64,000 bases of DNA from Synchiropus splendidus (Eukaryota; Chordata; Actinopteri; Syngnathiformes; Callionymidae), in NCBI RefSeq assembly GCF_027744825.2, contig NC_071334.1:41331437-41395436 (forward strand). Direction: 5' to 3'. This document shows, in pieces, positions 33,515 through 46,219 of the stretch. The translations under genes were made by a program, and so were the position numbers. Under the pieces are notes generated by a model, which did no database searches, had not been told where the DNA came from, and saw nothing but the letters and a program-made list of their open reading frames with translations. Numbering within the stretch: the first letter of the stretch is position 1; every line of letters starts with the position of its first letter.

Positions 33515-35088
33515 ACATACACCAGTGTCTGACACGAAGATTGAACATAAAATATAACATTTCCTGTGAACTGAAAAACTGCTTAAAAAACAGCTTATTG
33601 AACCTTTTAAATTAAACTCAATTTTTAAATAAACAATTGATAAAATGGAGAAAAAAAAACTAAAAAATACTGCAAAACGTATGTTGTCATTTGTCTTGAA
33701 TAATTATACAGCGCAGACACAGATCGAAATGGCATCCTCATCTGGTTCTAGCTAGTAACTACATCATATAAGATTCTCAAATGCATTGTTTTCGCCAGAG
33801 AATACGCCAGAAAATAACGGAAATTTATGAGAAAGATAAGAATATAATAAAGAATAAAATTGTTACAGCCGAGTTAACATGCATCTCTCAAACATAATAC
33901 AAAACTGGTATAATAAATACTACAAATTAACTATTAAAGAGGAAAGCTCAAAGCATCCCTGTAGTTGCTTATTTTCACTGACATCACAAACGATGTTTTC
34001 TCAATTTGGTGGCGTGTAAAATCTAATTCAACAATGCATTAATCTAAAATCGAAATATTTCTGTGTGACATGGCCTAAAGATGAATGTATCAATCAAGAG
34101 AAAACATCTTCAAAGATAACAGAAGCAAGTAGACACACAAATGAATCAAATGTTTGTTTATCACAAAAAACTAAATAAGTATGTGTGTCACAAATCAATC
34201 TGATGATATTTTAATGTATTAATAGATTCATTTTTGTATGACTGGGCGTGTGTTTCTGCTGTATTCTTGTGCATGTGTGACGGTGCGTGGACGTGTGTGT
34301 TCCCACTGGAACTGCCGTGTGTTTCAGAAGCACGTGTTAATGTCTATCTAGTTTATGACGCTTTGTCATTACGAGCCATTCCAGCTCATTTCCCCCTAAT
34401 TTCCCTTTCCAAAATCTTAGCGTTATATTTCCAGCAGAACTGTCACATCTTGAGACACCTGACGATATTGCAAAAAAGAGAGTGAAGTGTGTTCACCTTA
34501 CAGTATCAGATGCTCCTCAAGGTGTTACGGCTGTATATTATTTTTTGTGTTCGCTCTTTGATTGTTGTTGGTTTGAAGTCATCACATTTAAAATCAGTTA
34601 CCCTGTGTCTCTTTAATCAATCTCTATTTATCTGCCATTTACAATGGTAAATGCAATTATGCAATGGCATCGAATCATGGGGCCATCTGTTAAACAGTAT
34701 TACTTTGTTCTCCGCAAAACATTTAACGGCTATAAAGAATGCAAGTTTTGTCTGACATATGCATCTCATTGGAGGCACCGCAGTTGTTTGTGTGAAACCT
34801 TTTTTGGTTTTCGATCTGTGTGATTGGAAAACTGAAAGGGTTTCAGCAGGGCTGTTCTGCACTGTGTTAAAAGGTGTGTTGTGGGTTTACGCAATACCTC
34901 GTCGCTGTGTCGTCTCTCGCCTTTGCAGAGGTGAGTCCAGCGACTCAACAAGTAGCTCCGCTACTGAACCAGTCTGAGACCAGAAATCTTGGTGGAGTAG
35001 CATGCTGTCAATCACATGGCAACATTACTGAGCAAGGTTTTTGCCTCAATAAAATAAAAAAATATAATATTATTATTAGTATTATTAT

Positions 35089-35124
<36 letters not shown>

Positions 35125-38100
35125 GGTTTTTTTAATTAGTATTTATTTATTATTATTATTTTAATATTAAACATGTTAATTGTGTTTTTGGTTTCTTTGC
35201 TTTTGTATTTCTTCAGTGTAGAATTTATTTGTATTGATGTTTATTGCAACCTCATTAGAAAGAATATTGCATGCACGATGACAAAAGACTGCTCATGTTT
35301 TTAATGCTTTTGTCCACTTTACATCCTCTCATTGTCCTTGCGTCAGTGTATTACAAGTGTTTGACTGAGATGCTGCGTTTGCTCTCGTGTGTCATGCTAA
35401 GTATGTGTGTGTGTGTGTTCTAGTTCTGGAGCGGCATTATGTGCAATGACACACAACAGCTGACTAAAATCTCCGGTCACACTTTAGATTAGGGAACATA
35501 TGTAATCATGAATAAACTACTTATACATATGTGTGTTTGCATCAAATTAGCCTGTAATTAATTATTATTAAGTCCTTATTAGCCTCTTGCTAAGCCTGAC
35601 TACATTTTACCCAGGAATGGTCTCCAAAAGTTCACTTTAAACAGCATAATAAAGAAAAATAAATAAAAGTGAGGACACATGTTATCAAACACAAGACAAA
35701 TAAATAAATACCCATAATGTATCAACAAGTATCATGACAAAATAAATAGAATATATGTAAAGTCAAGTAAATAGATAATATATAGATAACTTCAATGATA
35801 CATTGTATAAATAGATAAAATATCGACAATCAACACTGGTCATCAATCAGCTCGCAGTGATTGTTAACCGCAGATGCGCAAGTAATTAGTTTATTAGTAG
35901 TGATATGTGTTTGGCAATCTGAAGTGTTACCAAATCTAAATATCCTTTATTCTATCAACACAAGTAAATCACACCAGAACCTGTCACGCAAGGCGCTATT
36001 TTTCAGGAATGAGTCAGTGTGTTTGTGTTTTGATACAAATGTGGGTCAATCCTCGCTGATTTCTGGGAATCAGAATTACACATGTCTAAAAAACACACAT
36101 TAGCATATTTTTCAGATAAAAAACAAAGAGAGCTGGTAGGCAGCGGACAGACATATGCAAATGACTGCTGCAATTTGGCCAAACTATGCCACTGCTGCTG
36201 TGCAAACAGGGGAATGAGGCCAGGACGAGACGATGGGCTGAACTTGCTGTGCGTTCACCTGAGGCCGCTGGAGAGGACTACGTTGTTTACACAGCCCTTT
36301 TAGTTCCGATGTGATAGCTACAAAGGTGTAATGCAATTCCCTTATTACTTTAACTATTATTTTCCATTATTGTCATCTTTTTTTGGGAGGGGGTAATATG
36401 TTATATATTTCACTTTTCTTCAATTCTATTTAATTTCACAAATTTGAAGATTAATTCGTTCAACTTTAACCAGATTATATGCAGTGCGCTTAACCTCACT
36501 TTTAGGTATTTTTACATTTAACACATTTTTAGATAGCTAATTATTTATCAACATATTTCTAGTTTGTTATAATACAGTTAATCTGAATATCAGTATCAGT
36601 AATTGCTCCCACACACCAGCAGATAGTTTATTCACTTGAATTCTCCTGGTCTTAAAACCATCTCACAAAGGAACCGGTAGAGCACGTTTTTTTTTTCCTT
36701 TGTGTTTTCGTGGCTTTCCAAAGAGTTGACATATGGTGTTTACTGGCCATGTGGGCAATGCAAAAGAATGTGCCCCAAACATCTTCATTCTAGACCTTCA
36801 AGTTGGACCAAGTCTATGTGACACAGAATGGAGGAAGCACAGCGAAAAAAACAGCAGTAACGAGCTGAGTGAGATTCAAATAAAATCCTGCAAGGTTTTA
36901 AATATGTAGCTGAGATCAATGAGAGCAGGAAGGTCAGCCGACAGATGATGGACGGAAGACATTTGCTGCTCAACAAAGACGCACAAACATTCACACACAA
37001 AGACAACTCTCCAAAACAGACATATAAATACATCTGAGCGAGTGTCTTTGCTGGAATAATTGCAGAAGCGAGCACATCTGGTGCACTTTGAGATCCAGGT
37101 CTGGCTCGACGCAGCGATAGTAATGAGACTGTGTGTGTGTGTGTGTGTGTGTCAGTGTCTGTGTCTGTGTGTGTCCACTCTAAATGCCAATGTGGTGTTT
37201 CACATCTTCTTCTCTTTGTCAGTTACAGAAGATGAAGTGAATGAAAAAAGCACAGATAATGTAAGAATTTTATTTCTCTTCCATTCATTCTAGTCTTTTT
37301 TTATTTGATAAAGATGGAACTAATTATCCACTTCATTCTTTTGTATCGCCTTTACCATCCCCATTTTCTGAGAAACAGGTTCAGACCAGAGAACACTGGA
37401 AATGTGGATGTATTTCCATCAATATGAATCACACTGTGGCAGAAACGTCATAATTTTCGTTTCCATCACTGTTGTCTTGATTAGTTCATGAGACATGACT
37501 GATCCATGGGAATGATGGCGGTTCATTCATCAATTTAAAGTGTTCATTGCTCGTTTGGACTGATTACAGTGAAAGTGCTTCCCTATTATGAACACTACAC
37601 AAAATGAATGATGCTTCTGGAATTTATTTAAAAAATAGATAAATAAATGAAAAAAATGCGTCACTAAGAGTGAAAGATGCTGGATTGGTCACTGAAAAAA
37701 ATGTCATGGCAACCAGGACACTCAAGCGGCCGCTTCCACTGGAGGGAAGGTCATCATTCATCCATTAGAGTCAAAATGGCAGACACAAATTTGGTAGTCG
37801 GTATGGCATGGCAATGTTCAATGAAGAGGTGGTGTTGCAGGTATACAATGAGTGGTTGCGCCAAGCCTCAAAGATCAAAACCAATTGTTGACTTTTTTTG
37901 GCTCGTTCCCCGGGTATGTCTAGTTAAGTGTGGCAATACCGCCTCCTCTCCTGCCAAGCTCTCCCCAACTCCAGCGTCCCAGTTTTCTGAGTCGTCACAG
38001 GCATCTGTAGTGTGTCTGCTAACGGCCTCCCGTCCCCTGCTGCTTTTGATGAATTAGAATGGATGTAAGAGCAGACTACTGAGTAAGGGACAATAAGATT

Positions 38101-38834
38101 GAAAAAAGAATGACTGAAGAAGCTTGACATCATAACTATGATTACTCAGCACAAGTGTGTGCCACCTCTGGTTTGGAGCCACTGGTTACATCTCTGTCTC
38201 TGCCTGCGAGGCATCTCAAAGTGCAATAATTACGCCGTCACTTGTGTAGGTGTTCTTGCAAGAAATCTTGTCAGGCAGATACCTGCTGTCTAATTAAGCA
38301 GACACACACTTGCTGAAGGGGATGAACCATACATGTGTATGTCTCAGTGTGTGCGAGAGAAAGTCAGGGAGAGTGTGTACTAATAATGCCCTGAGGCCCA
38401 ACCTGCTGTTGAGAGCAGTAACTTGTGACTTAATGCCTTTGTTCACCCTGTAACATCTGGCTCTGACCGACGGCTGTGTGTGTTTGAAAGTCATTCAAGC
38501 AGAATACACTGCCGATCAAAGTAAGTGTATGTGTGTGTGTTCAGTGATGCGAGCGCAGCAAGGACTAAGGCGCGAGGAGTTGATCATCATCGTGGAAAGC
38601 TCTGAGGGAAAACGGCCTGGAAGCCCCTTCTGTCAGCTGGGCTCTGAAACACTTCCCCTCGACTGCCTTCAGACACATTCACGTACACACTCTCAAATAC
38701 ACACAGTGTCCCACCGGAGCACCGGATTAAGGTCTGAGTGAGTGTGAGCAGAACAATACCCCAGTGTGTGTTTGTGGAGCCGTGGCTAATTGTGTTCATT
38801 TGCTGCTCAAGTTGAGACAGTCAGGACACTGGAG

Positions 38835-38872
<38 letters not shown>

Positions 38873-39680
38873 CAGTGAGCAAGGGAAAACAAGGATTACA
38901 ACAAGACAGAGCAACGAGTACAGATGAGAGACCACAGTGTTTGCGAGAGGAGTGATGTGAAGCCATGCAGGTAATCATCAACACGGCAGACTTTCCTGAC
39001 CTCAGTTTGTGTGTGTGTGTGTGTATGTGTGTGTGTGTGTATGGGTGTGAGGTGAGAATTTAAGAGAGCGTTAATTTGTTTAATTTGTATCCATGCATCT
39101 GCCCAGCCTTGCTCAGATTACACAGTAAGATGCACTCGCTTAGGTTCTTGGAAACACATTTACAAACACATGCTCGCATGGGTTGAATGAACGTTTACGT
39201 CCTACTTCGACTCATTTGCCTTGAAGTTGAACAACAGACACTGATTCCAGGGAAAGTGTCAGAGGCCTAAATGAAATGTTTTCTGATGGAAACTATGCCT
39301 TAACTGCAAAAACTTACCAACACTGTAAAATGTTTCACTGTAAATTCACAATAAATTATTGGATAAGTTTTGCATGGCTTCCACAGTAAGGATTACTGCT
39401 CTATTCTGTGAACTGTACCCTCAGCAATGTACTGTAATTTAACATCTGCGATATTACATTGCACTATTGTAAAAGCAAAACTATCACATCACAGCTTCAT
39501 TGTCACAATTAGTGTGAGCCCTGTATTTTTTTACAAATTACAGAGCCCACCCATCGTAGGGTGGGGAAAAAATGGTATGGATTACTAAACCGTGCCTACA
39601 GTCTACAATTAATCACATCACATAATTCTACACATCTCTTCACATCTCATCTCATGACATGGTGTCAGCGGTAAAGTCAA
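33515..39680. other. No gene; microsatellites only
   Basis: About 6 kb of AT-rich, unique-looking DNA. Simple repeats are an ATT/AGT tract at 35068-35125, GT tracts at 37130-37171 and 39008-39048, and about 18 GT units at 38836-38871. No ORF has a recognised motif. 39300-39540 contains several tactgtaatttaacat-like motifs that may be a worn DNA transposon. Confidence 0.45.
38836..38872 (+). repeat. (GT)n microsatellite
   Basis: About 18 uninterrupted GT units. Confidence 0.95.
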
Positions 39681-39702
39681 CACAAGAATATTGAAAAGAT
39701 GA

Positions 39703-40170
39703 TGGCGAAGTTTGGTCCCCCAGAGCCGAACGATTTCATTGCATCGAAAGAGTGGTGAAATCCAAGTCACTTAACTTCTTTATTCAAAGAAATGCAGAGC
39801 CAATATATGTCTTGTTTGTGCTTCCGGCTGCTTCAAAGGCAATGCCACATCCAGAGTATGACTGTAAAACGGTGGTGGAGAAGTTTGCCATCCACGACCA
39901 CGCATGTTTCCAGAGAAGCACACAAATGACGGAGTGCGGAGTGTGTGGAGAGTGGATTGAACGAGATGAGAGACAAACAGTTCAGCAGAACAAGGAACAG
40001 CTCTGACATGGCGCGGCAGGCACCGGCACAAGCACGGGGACAGAAGTTCGCGGAGAGTAGACACTGGCCACAGTGCAATAGAGGCCAGAGGAAAAAATGA
40101 GGATGTCCCACTTATAATAAGAATTGCAATAAGTGCAACAAAAAAGGACATTTTGCTGTGGTGCGTCAGA
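39703..40170 (+). pseudogene. Gypsy gag remnant with damaged zinc knuckle
   Basis: The start MAKFGPPEPNDFIASKEW is typical for Gag of this clade. The middle has frameshifts and stops, and a basic stretch RQAPAQARGQKFAESRHW precedes CNKCNKKGHFAVVR at 40125-40166. That is a C-x2-C-x4-H-x4-C knuckle in which the fourth ligand, Cys, is replaced by Arg, so zinc binding should be lost. Gag would package element RNA. Length is far shorter than a normal gag, implying internal deletions. Confidence 0.7.
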
Positions 40171-40281
40171 GAAGAATATTAAAAGAAGATGGAGCAGAGT
40201 CGGTGATTCATTTTTCAGTGGCAGACTTTTGCAAGTGGGCGTGACAGATCAAAACCCCACAATAATAGAAGATGGATTCAG

Positions 40282-40803
40282 ATGAATAGTAATTTTTCAG
40301 TGGCATACTTTTTAAGTACGCACGGCAGATCACACCCCACAATAATAGAAGATTCTGGGTCAGATACTGACTGGGATGTTGAGCAGCAAATGAATGGCTG
40401 CATGGTTGATTTCAAAATGTTTCATTCAGTTATATCACATAGGGCATATAATAAGCCCAAACTTAGACGAGCGCAATCTAGACAGTCTGTTAACAGTCCA
40501 GGCGGAAAAGTCACATGTGTGGGGAAGTTCTTCAGTGCTGAGAAAAAGTATAATAAAGAAAAATACACACATTGGATAACAGTCATCAAGGGGCCATTTA
40601 CTAGCAACTTGCTGGGAAAAGCAGCGGCGAAGCAGAAGGGACTGGTGGAAAGGGTTAACGAAATAAAAAAAAAAATGTCAGGAGACGTGTTTGGAGAAAT
40701 GGGACTACTGGACTTTGAGCCAGTAAAGGTAGAGATGACCAGCGACACTGCCCTACACGCAGGGTTCCCTTTCCACTTCTCCCTAAAGTTGAAAAGGAAC
40801 TGA
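40282..40803 (+). pseudogene. Gypsy pol segment between protease and RT
   Basis: This 173-residue open frame includes SGSDTDWDVEQQ near the start, then YTHWITVIKGPFTSNLLGKA (VKGPNLLGRD-type sequence that follows the protease), AAAKQKGLVERVNEI and MSGDVFGEMGLLDFEPVKVE, ending DTALHAGFPFHFSLKLKRN (the HSVxxPRRVPFPL-type lead into RT). The protease DTG itself is not visible. The frame stops at 40803 and RT carries on in others. It is one of the longer surviving frames of this copy. Confidence 0.65.
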
Positions 40804-41475
40804 TGTTGCTGAAGATGTTAGATTTGGGGATCCTTGAGGAACTTAGCCCACCAACTGGTGCACCTCACTGGTATCTGCCCTGAAGCGCAACAAAGATGAA
40901 GTCAGGACGTTTGTGAACCTGAAGCACCTAAACAAAATCGTGAAACGGGAGCGCTATATATTGCCCATTGATATCACTCCAAAACTAACCAGAGCCCAAG
41001 AGTATTCGAGCCTAGATACCTCAAGCAGTTTCTGGCAGATTCCATTGCATCTCAGCTGCTGGAAGTGAACCACATTTGACACATTTTAAACGTTTTACTT
41101 ATGCACCCGAAATATTTCAGGGGTTAATGAAAGAGCTGGATGGTGTGGTTGTTGCGATGGATGATGTGCTAGTCTTTTGTTCAAGTGTGAATGACCATGA
41201 CTGCCGCATGCATGCAGAACTGCGGCCTTTCGCCTTCTGTTCCCACACACTCACGTACACTGAGAAAAGATATTCCCAGATCGAGAAGGAGTGCGTGGCT
41301 TCAGTGTGGGCATGCAAACGCTTTGCCAGATGCATTCAGGGAATGGGGGTGTTCAGCTGCAGACCGATCACAAATCGTTGGTGCCACTGATAATAATGAC
41401 ATATTGATGCACCTTATGCGTTTTAACATTGTGGCCCAACATGTTCCTGGTAAACAGCTAGTAGACATCTAATGG
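40804..41475 (+). pseudogene. Gypsy RT and RNase H remnant, RT core deleted
   Basis: RT pieces are GILEELSPPTGAPHW, TFVNLKHLNKIVKRERYILP and SSLDTSSSFWQIPLH (motif A), then a broken FKRFTYAPEIFQGLMKE, DGVVVAMDDVLVFCSSVNDH (motif C, MDD) and immediately RMHAELRPFAFCSHTLTYTE, KRYSQIEKECVASVWACKRF (RNase H with its conserved Glu) and MRFNIVAQHVPGKQLVDI. The jump from motif C to RNase H shows that the thumb, connection and start of RNase H, several hundred bases, have been deleted. A normal RH-to-integrase continuation is missing after 41480. Confidence 0.75.
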
Positions 41476-41484
41476 ATACATCAA

Positions 41485-42455
41485 CTGTGTTGTCAAACAT
41501 ATGCCAATCACGTCAAGTAAACCGGAAGAAATACGTGATGCCACTAGGGGTGATGATGAACTACAAATGGTGATCTCACACATCAGAAAAGGGGTGGCAA
41601 CAGAGGATGCCAGAGTTCACATCACTGCGTGCGTCCCACACTCCTCACCTATCAGGACTGAGTGGCTTGGTACTGTATGATGGTTGGATTGTCATCACTA
41701 AAGCACTCAGAATGAATGTTCTAATACAATTGTGTGAAGGTCAACAGTGTGCTTCCTGTACACAGCACGTCTCTTCTCATGACAGAAACAAGTCACATGG
41801 TTTTACCAGTACAAACAGACAAGGAAGGTAAGTACAGCTAACTAACTATCAGCAATTGCTGTAAGAGAACCCTAGACAATTTTGGGCACTTGCAACTGTG
41901 TCAAACGATAAAATTTCATTTGAAAGTAAATATTATTCACGGATGGAAAGATAATTTGGGCACTCAATGGAAATCAACAGACATTCGGCTGCAGCGGTAG
42001 GAGTAACTGAAAAACACACCTGAATAGTGGCGTGTGACATGGTGACATAATCAAACGTGCTGAGCAGGCGTGAAGGTGAATTATTATTTCGCTTCAAACC
42101 AACAGCAAGTTGTATTGTAATGCATTTTTGAAATGTATGAAAAAGCAAAGAAAATGATACACGCTGCTGAAAGGCAACAGGTTTGTTTACTGCGCCGTAT
42201 CTGTGAATTCTACCAGGGCTCTTCCATTAATGAATTAGGTTGCCTGACTTTCCTACTTTAACATGCAGCCACACTTTTCTCAGATCAGGGCTGTTATTTG
42301 GACTCAGAGAGCAAATAAGATAAGCAATGTGTTGTGCAATAAGCGGACTCAAATCAATGACGACCTCCAATAGCTGAGAGGAGTTATGCAAATACATGAG
42401 AGAAGAGGATTCAGCTGGACAGACCTCCTCAGCCCAGGAATAGAGAAGAACATAG
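41485..42455. other. No recognisable gene
   Basis: Non-coding after the Gypsy remnant; it may contain unrecognised element tail. The ORFs at 41607 and 41933 are not recognised. Confidence 0.35.
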
Positions 42456-42459
42456 CATT

Positions 42460-42800
42460 ACCAAAAATTGTCATCTCATCTTACTCCGTCAAGCATCTAC
42501 ATCAAGTCAAGTACCGGTCTGGATGGGTTTCCCCACTATGGGTCTAATACAGGTAATCGAATCGAATCGAATCGAATGTCACACTCTGGACAGTCTCATC
42601 TTACCCTGTCAAGTCTCCATGTCAAGTCAAGGAACTGTTTGGATGAGTCCCCTCTTGTCTAATCAACTCTTTGTCTCATCCTGCCCTGTCACGTCATGTC
42701 GCTACATCAAGTCAAGTGATTGTCTCGCCAAGTCAAGCCAAGTCGTATATTGTCAGTCATCATCTCGTCTTGTCAAGTTACGTCAAGTCTATCCAAATTT
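42460..42800 (+). repeat. Degenerate TCAAGTCAAG/TCATCTT minisatellite with (GAATC)n
   Basis: Many imperfect units of gtcaagtcaag, catctcatctta and ctgtcaagtc. A clean cgaat run of four to five units lies at 42557-42578 (aatcgaatcgaatcgaatcgaatg). ORFs across it are rich in Ser and have no domain. Confidence 0.65.
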
Positions 42801-42884
42801 TCGAGAATGAATTAAGTGTACATTCAATATGTGCAATATCTCCAGCTTCATGTGACATTACATTATTACTAATAAGTGCATTGT

Positions 42885-43022
42885 GCATACATGCATCTTC
42901 CCGGAGAAAATCCAGGGAGAACATCCAAACTCCACCCAGAAAGGTTCAGAGCTGGATTCGAACCCTGAACATTCGTTGCGAGGCAGCAGTGCTAATCATT
43001 GTTCCACTGCAGTGTATGACGG
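42885..43022 (-). mobile_element. tRNA-derived SINE fragment (V-SINE-like)
   Basis: Read on minus: gcagtggaacaatgattagcac (worn A box), tgctgcctcgcaacgaatgttca, gggttcgaatcc (perfect B box, 42964-42953), then ctttctgggtggagtttggatgttctccc and ttttctccggg, the body that follows the tRNA head in common fish SINEs. Pol III would transcribe an intact copy. The 3' body is cut short. Confidence 0.7.
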
Positions 43023-43029
43023 GGCCATT

Positions 43030-44585
43030 TTGACATTCCTTTCTGCCCAGTGCTGTCAGGTTGTACTACAGTAACATCCGATAGACTCATTGATGAGCAT
43101 TGTTGATTGTTGAACATTTGTTTATTTATTATCTATTTATTCATACAATTAATTATTTATATAATTCATCATGATCGATGTATTATCTATTTACTTATCT
43201 TTACTTTTTATTTTTTGCTGATGCTTTGTGGACATTTAGATGTTTGTTGTATTCCTTAAATCTCCTGTGTCTTTGTCTATATTTTCTGTGACATGTTGAA
43301 TTTCCCAACAGATGCTCTGGTCTGAAGAAGTTAATATAGTCGTATCTGTAAGTTTATCATTCAACTATGCAATAAATAGCTCAGCATAGCTGCAAAGCGT
43401 AATATACATTATAATAACGTTGCCCGATATTTTGTGACTTTTTCATAATTTTGCTTAAAATTTTCAGCTATTGACCCAGAACCCACGCTTTTATCTAGTT
43501 AGTTTTTCAAGATCCAACCAGCTTTCTGTGTTAAAAACCCAAACAATAGCAGGCGATTGTTGCTACGTGTCGTCCCTGCAAGGGTGAAATATGCAACAGT
43601 GGCAAATCAATAGCAAATATTGTCATAGAAGGTCACTTCTGGACCTTTCAGCTTTGTCGATACACACACCCTGCACTGAATAGCAGCCACATAAAAGACA
43701 CAATAAGATTTTATTAAACACTGACAAATGACAAAATGACACACAACAATTGTAAACTTGCACACACTTGCACTTTGTGCGGCTGAGCCTCCCTCACGTG
43801 TGAACTCGGCAGGCTACTGAGGAGTACTAAACCTCTCTGCTTGGCTTCACTGTGGTTTCCTTGACGCTAAGTGTCCCTCTCTTCTCTGTGCCTGGGGTGA
43901 GCAGAGGTAAAAATAAACAAATAAAGAGACAAACAGCAAGAGCCACTTAGAGCCACTTAAAGCCAAGGCTCCTTCCAACAGTGAAGCACTTCCCCTGGGC
44001 TACTGGTGTCTGCTTGCCGCTGTGGGAGATGAAGACAGAGAAAGACAAGAGGCAGGGAAGAACATAGCCATGTACCATGAAGGAGAACGTCCAGTGTCAT
44101 GTAAATACAAAAAAGAAGAGCACGCCTTTCATGTTGCAGACACAGATCCTATTGAATCCTATTGTCATGGCACCAGCTCCAGTAAAAGAGTGCATGCAGC
44201 AGGTTGGGGAGAGTTAGTCTACATTTACAGTAGTGAACTAATCACAAATTTTGTGCTGAAACAAGTAACTATTTTTCATTTCAAATGAGCTGCTCCAGCA
44301 TTGCAGTAGCAGTTCTCCAAACTATGGCAAACTGAGACTGCTACCAGACACAATAGCCCCACTGGACCAAGCATTTGACATGACAGCAGACATGACCTAT
44401 GTGAGCATGCAATTACTGCTTGTGTGCTATCCAACAACTTCCTCACAGTGGATCATTTCGAGAACACCTAATATAGAATGTATTCTGGACTGAACTGGAT
44501 CAGATTTTCATGCCACATCCATCATCATCTATGAGCAATGACAATGTAATTTGGTTTCTGTCGGATAGCTGAACTTCTATGTGTA
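43030..44585. other. No recognisable gene
   Basis: AT-rich; short ORFs only (44022-44288). Confidence 0.4.
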
Positions 44586-44589
44586 AGGT

Positions 44590-44870
44590 AGTAGTGTTGT
44601 AGTACTCAAGATCGGTCTCAAGACCACTTTTTAATGGTCTCTGTGATTGGAGGCATTTGTACTCGGGCTTGTCTCGTTCTCAGTCTGGGCGGACTCTGGA
44701 TTTCTATTCAAGACTGGTCAAGACCTACAGAGAAAACTGTCATAAATAGCAAAAGAAATCTGGCTTTTTCTTCAGTTTTGTTGATTTTCTTCGACAATAT
44801 TTATCAGGAGTCTCAAACTGATCTACAAGAGGGCCAGTGGGAGCTGGTTTTGTTGTAACTTATCAGAGAG
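44590..44870. repeat. Worn DNA-transposon-like repeats
   Basis: tagtagtgttgtagtactcaagatcggtctcaagaccac, rich in palindromic ggtctcaagacc, resembles a common fish DNA-transposon end. 44808-44860 (gagtctcaaactgatctacaagagggccag) resembles a hAT-type left end. No partner ends were found. Confidence 0.35.
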
Positions 44871-44871
44871 C

Positions 44872-45535
44872 GAGACGCCAATAAGGTGTCAAAAGACTGT
44901 TGCTTGTCAGACTGTTGTTTGCTTTTTTTCAACTGACACCTGATTGGTTTATCAATATGTTCTTTTTTTTAATTCATTGAAACACAATGTATGTATGTGT
45001 GTGTGTGTGTTCGACAAAGGTTTTTTTTTTGCTTTCTCTGTTCTAAGTACTTCACCTTGTATACCCCCCTTCTCCTTCGCTGTCCCTCCACTCTTTCATC
45101 CCCCTGACTGTGAACACAAAGGTCACCTCTCCCATGAGAGCACTGTTTTCCTGAAACGCTCCCTTCTTTTCTGACATTCACTTACTTGGACAATAAAAGA
45201 AAAAATAAGTGGGCCGAAGAGACACTCGCCGAACAGAATCGCTGAACTAATTCAGCTCCCCTTGGATCGAAGGTCTCTCACTTATTATAAACCTTTATTT
45301 GGGTTTAAATAGAAAATGTAATCATCACAAAGATTCTTCTTTTTTCGCTGGTTATCTCCTCCAATTATGGAGGTCAAGTTCAGGTTACTTTACTCAATGC
45401 CTTAACTTTCACAATAATCAACAATCATCTTTAATGGCTCTCAAATACGGTGGAAATGTTAAGAGGTAAGCTGTGAATTCAGTCACTTGTCACTCAATGT
45501 TCCTTATCGATTCAACTAAGACAGTTCTTGGATAT
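44872..45535. other. No recognisable gene
   Basis: Non-coding; short GT and T runs near 44995-45030. Confidence 0.35.
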
Positions 45536-45619
45536 AGTAGATGTGTGAGTAATTTATTGTCTGGCCCAGATGGATGGACTGCAGGATGAATTTTCTCATT
45601 TGAGGAAAACGATGGAATG

Positions 45620-46195
45620 TAAAATGCCCACCTCAAGTCAAGTCGATATTTGGATGGATTTATATGGGTTATGGATGGCCTCATAGCTAGACAGATGGAG
45701 AGATATGGATGAACCAACCTGGGACAACAGGACGAATGAATGAATTGTTCACTGGATAGACACACAGTTGACTAGATGATAGCCTGACAGAAACTGAGGT
45801 TGGAGGACTGAAAGGAAATGTGAAAGGACTGACGGATCGATGATTGATTGAGCCAACAATCATATACATATGCATTGATGGACTGACTATGTAGATGATA
45901 ATGTAGATGACTAGGATAGAAAAGAACAACAGCAATTTTGGTTTCATGGATTGTTAAAAGGTTGGGTCAATGGTTGAACGGTCAATTGGATGGATGGGTG
46001 GGTGTATGGAAGGAAGGGTAGATGGATGGCTGGATGGAAGGATGGATGAATGAATAGACAGATAGATGGATGGATGAATAAATGGATGGGTGGATGGAAA
46101 TGGACTGACAATGAAAACAGATCAGAACAACTGCAAAAAATTCAAATGACTCATGGATGACGAGTTCACCTAACACATAGATTATGGATGGATGG
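45620..46195 (+). repeat. Degenerate (GGAT)n tract
   Basis: Imperfect gatggatg/gactgatg units become dense at 45985-46100. Short echoes recur at 46180-46220 and 47010-47090. It is an expanded tetranucleotide array in decay. Confidence 0.75.
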
Positions 46196-46219
46196 TTGCG
46201 GACCCAAAATAAGGATGGA

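Larger units (their letters stand above)
39690..41480 (+). mobile_element. Second decayed Ty3/Gypsy element (gag to RNase H)
   Basis: In order on plus: a gag start (MAKFGPPEPNDFIASKEW, about 39703), a zinc knuckle (40125-40166), a pol segment (40282-40803), RT (about 40800-41200, deleted in the middle) and RNase H (41210-41470). It has no LTRs and no integrase. It is unrelated in detail to the copy at 2155-4900; the RNase H wording resembles the Mag-like Gypsy clade. Many stops and frame changes: dead. Confidence 0.8.

Noticed and set aside
42885..43022. Functional tRNA gene
   Set aside because: Perfect B box but worn A box, no cloverleaf, and a SINE body follows.
45620..46195. CRISPR-like array
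   Set aside because: Units are imperfect GGAT tetranucleotides without uniform repeats or spacers, in vertebrate DNA.
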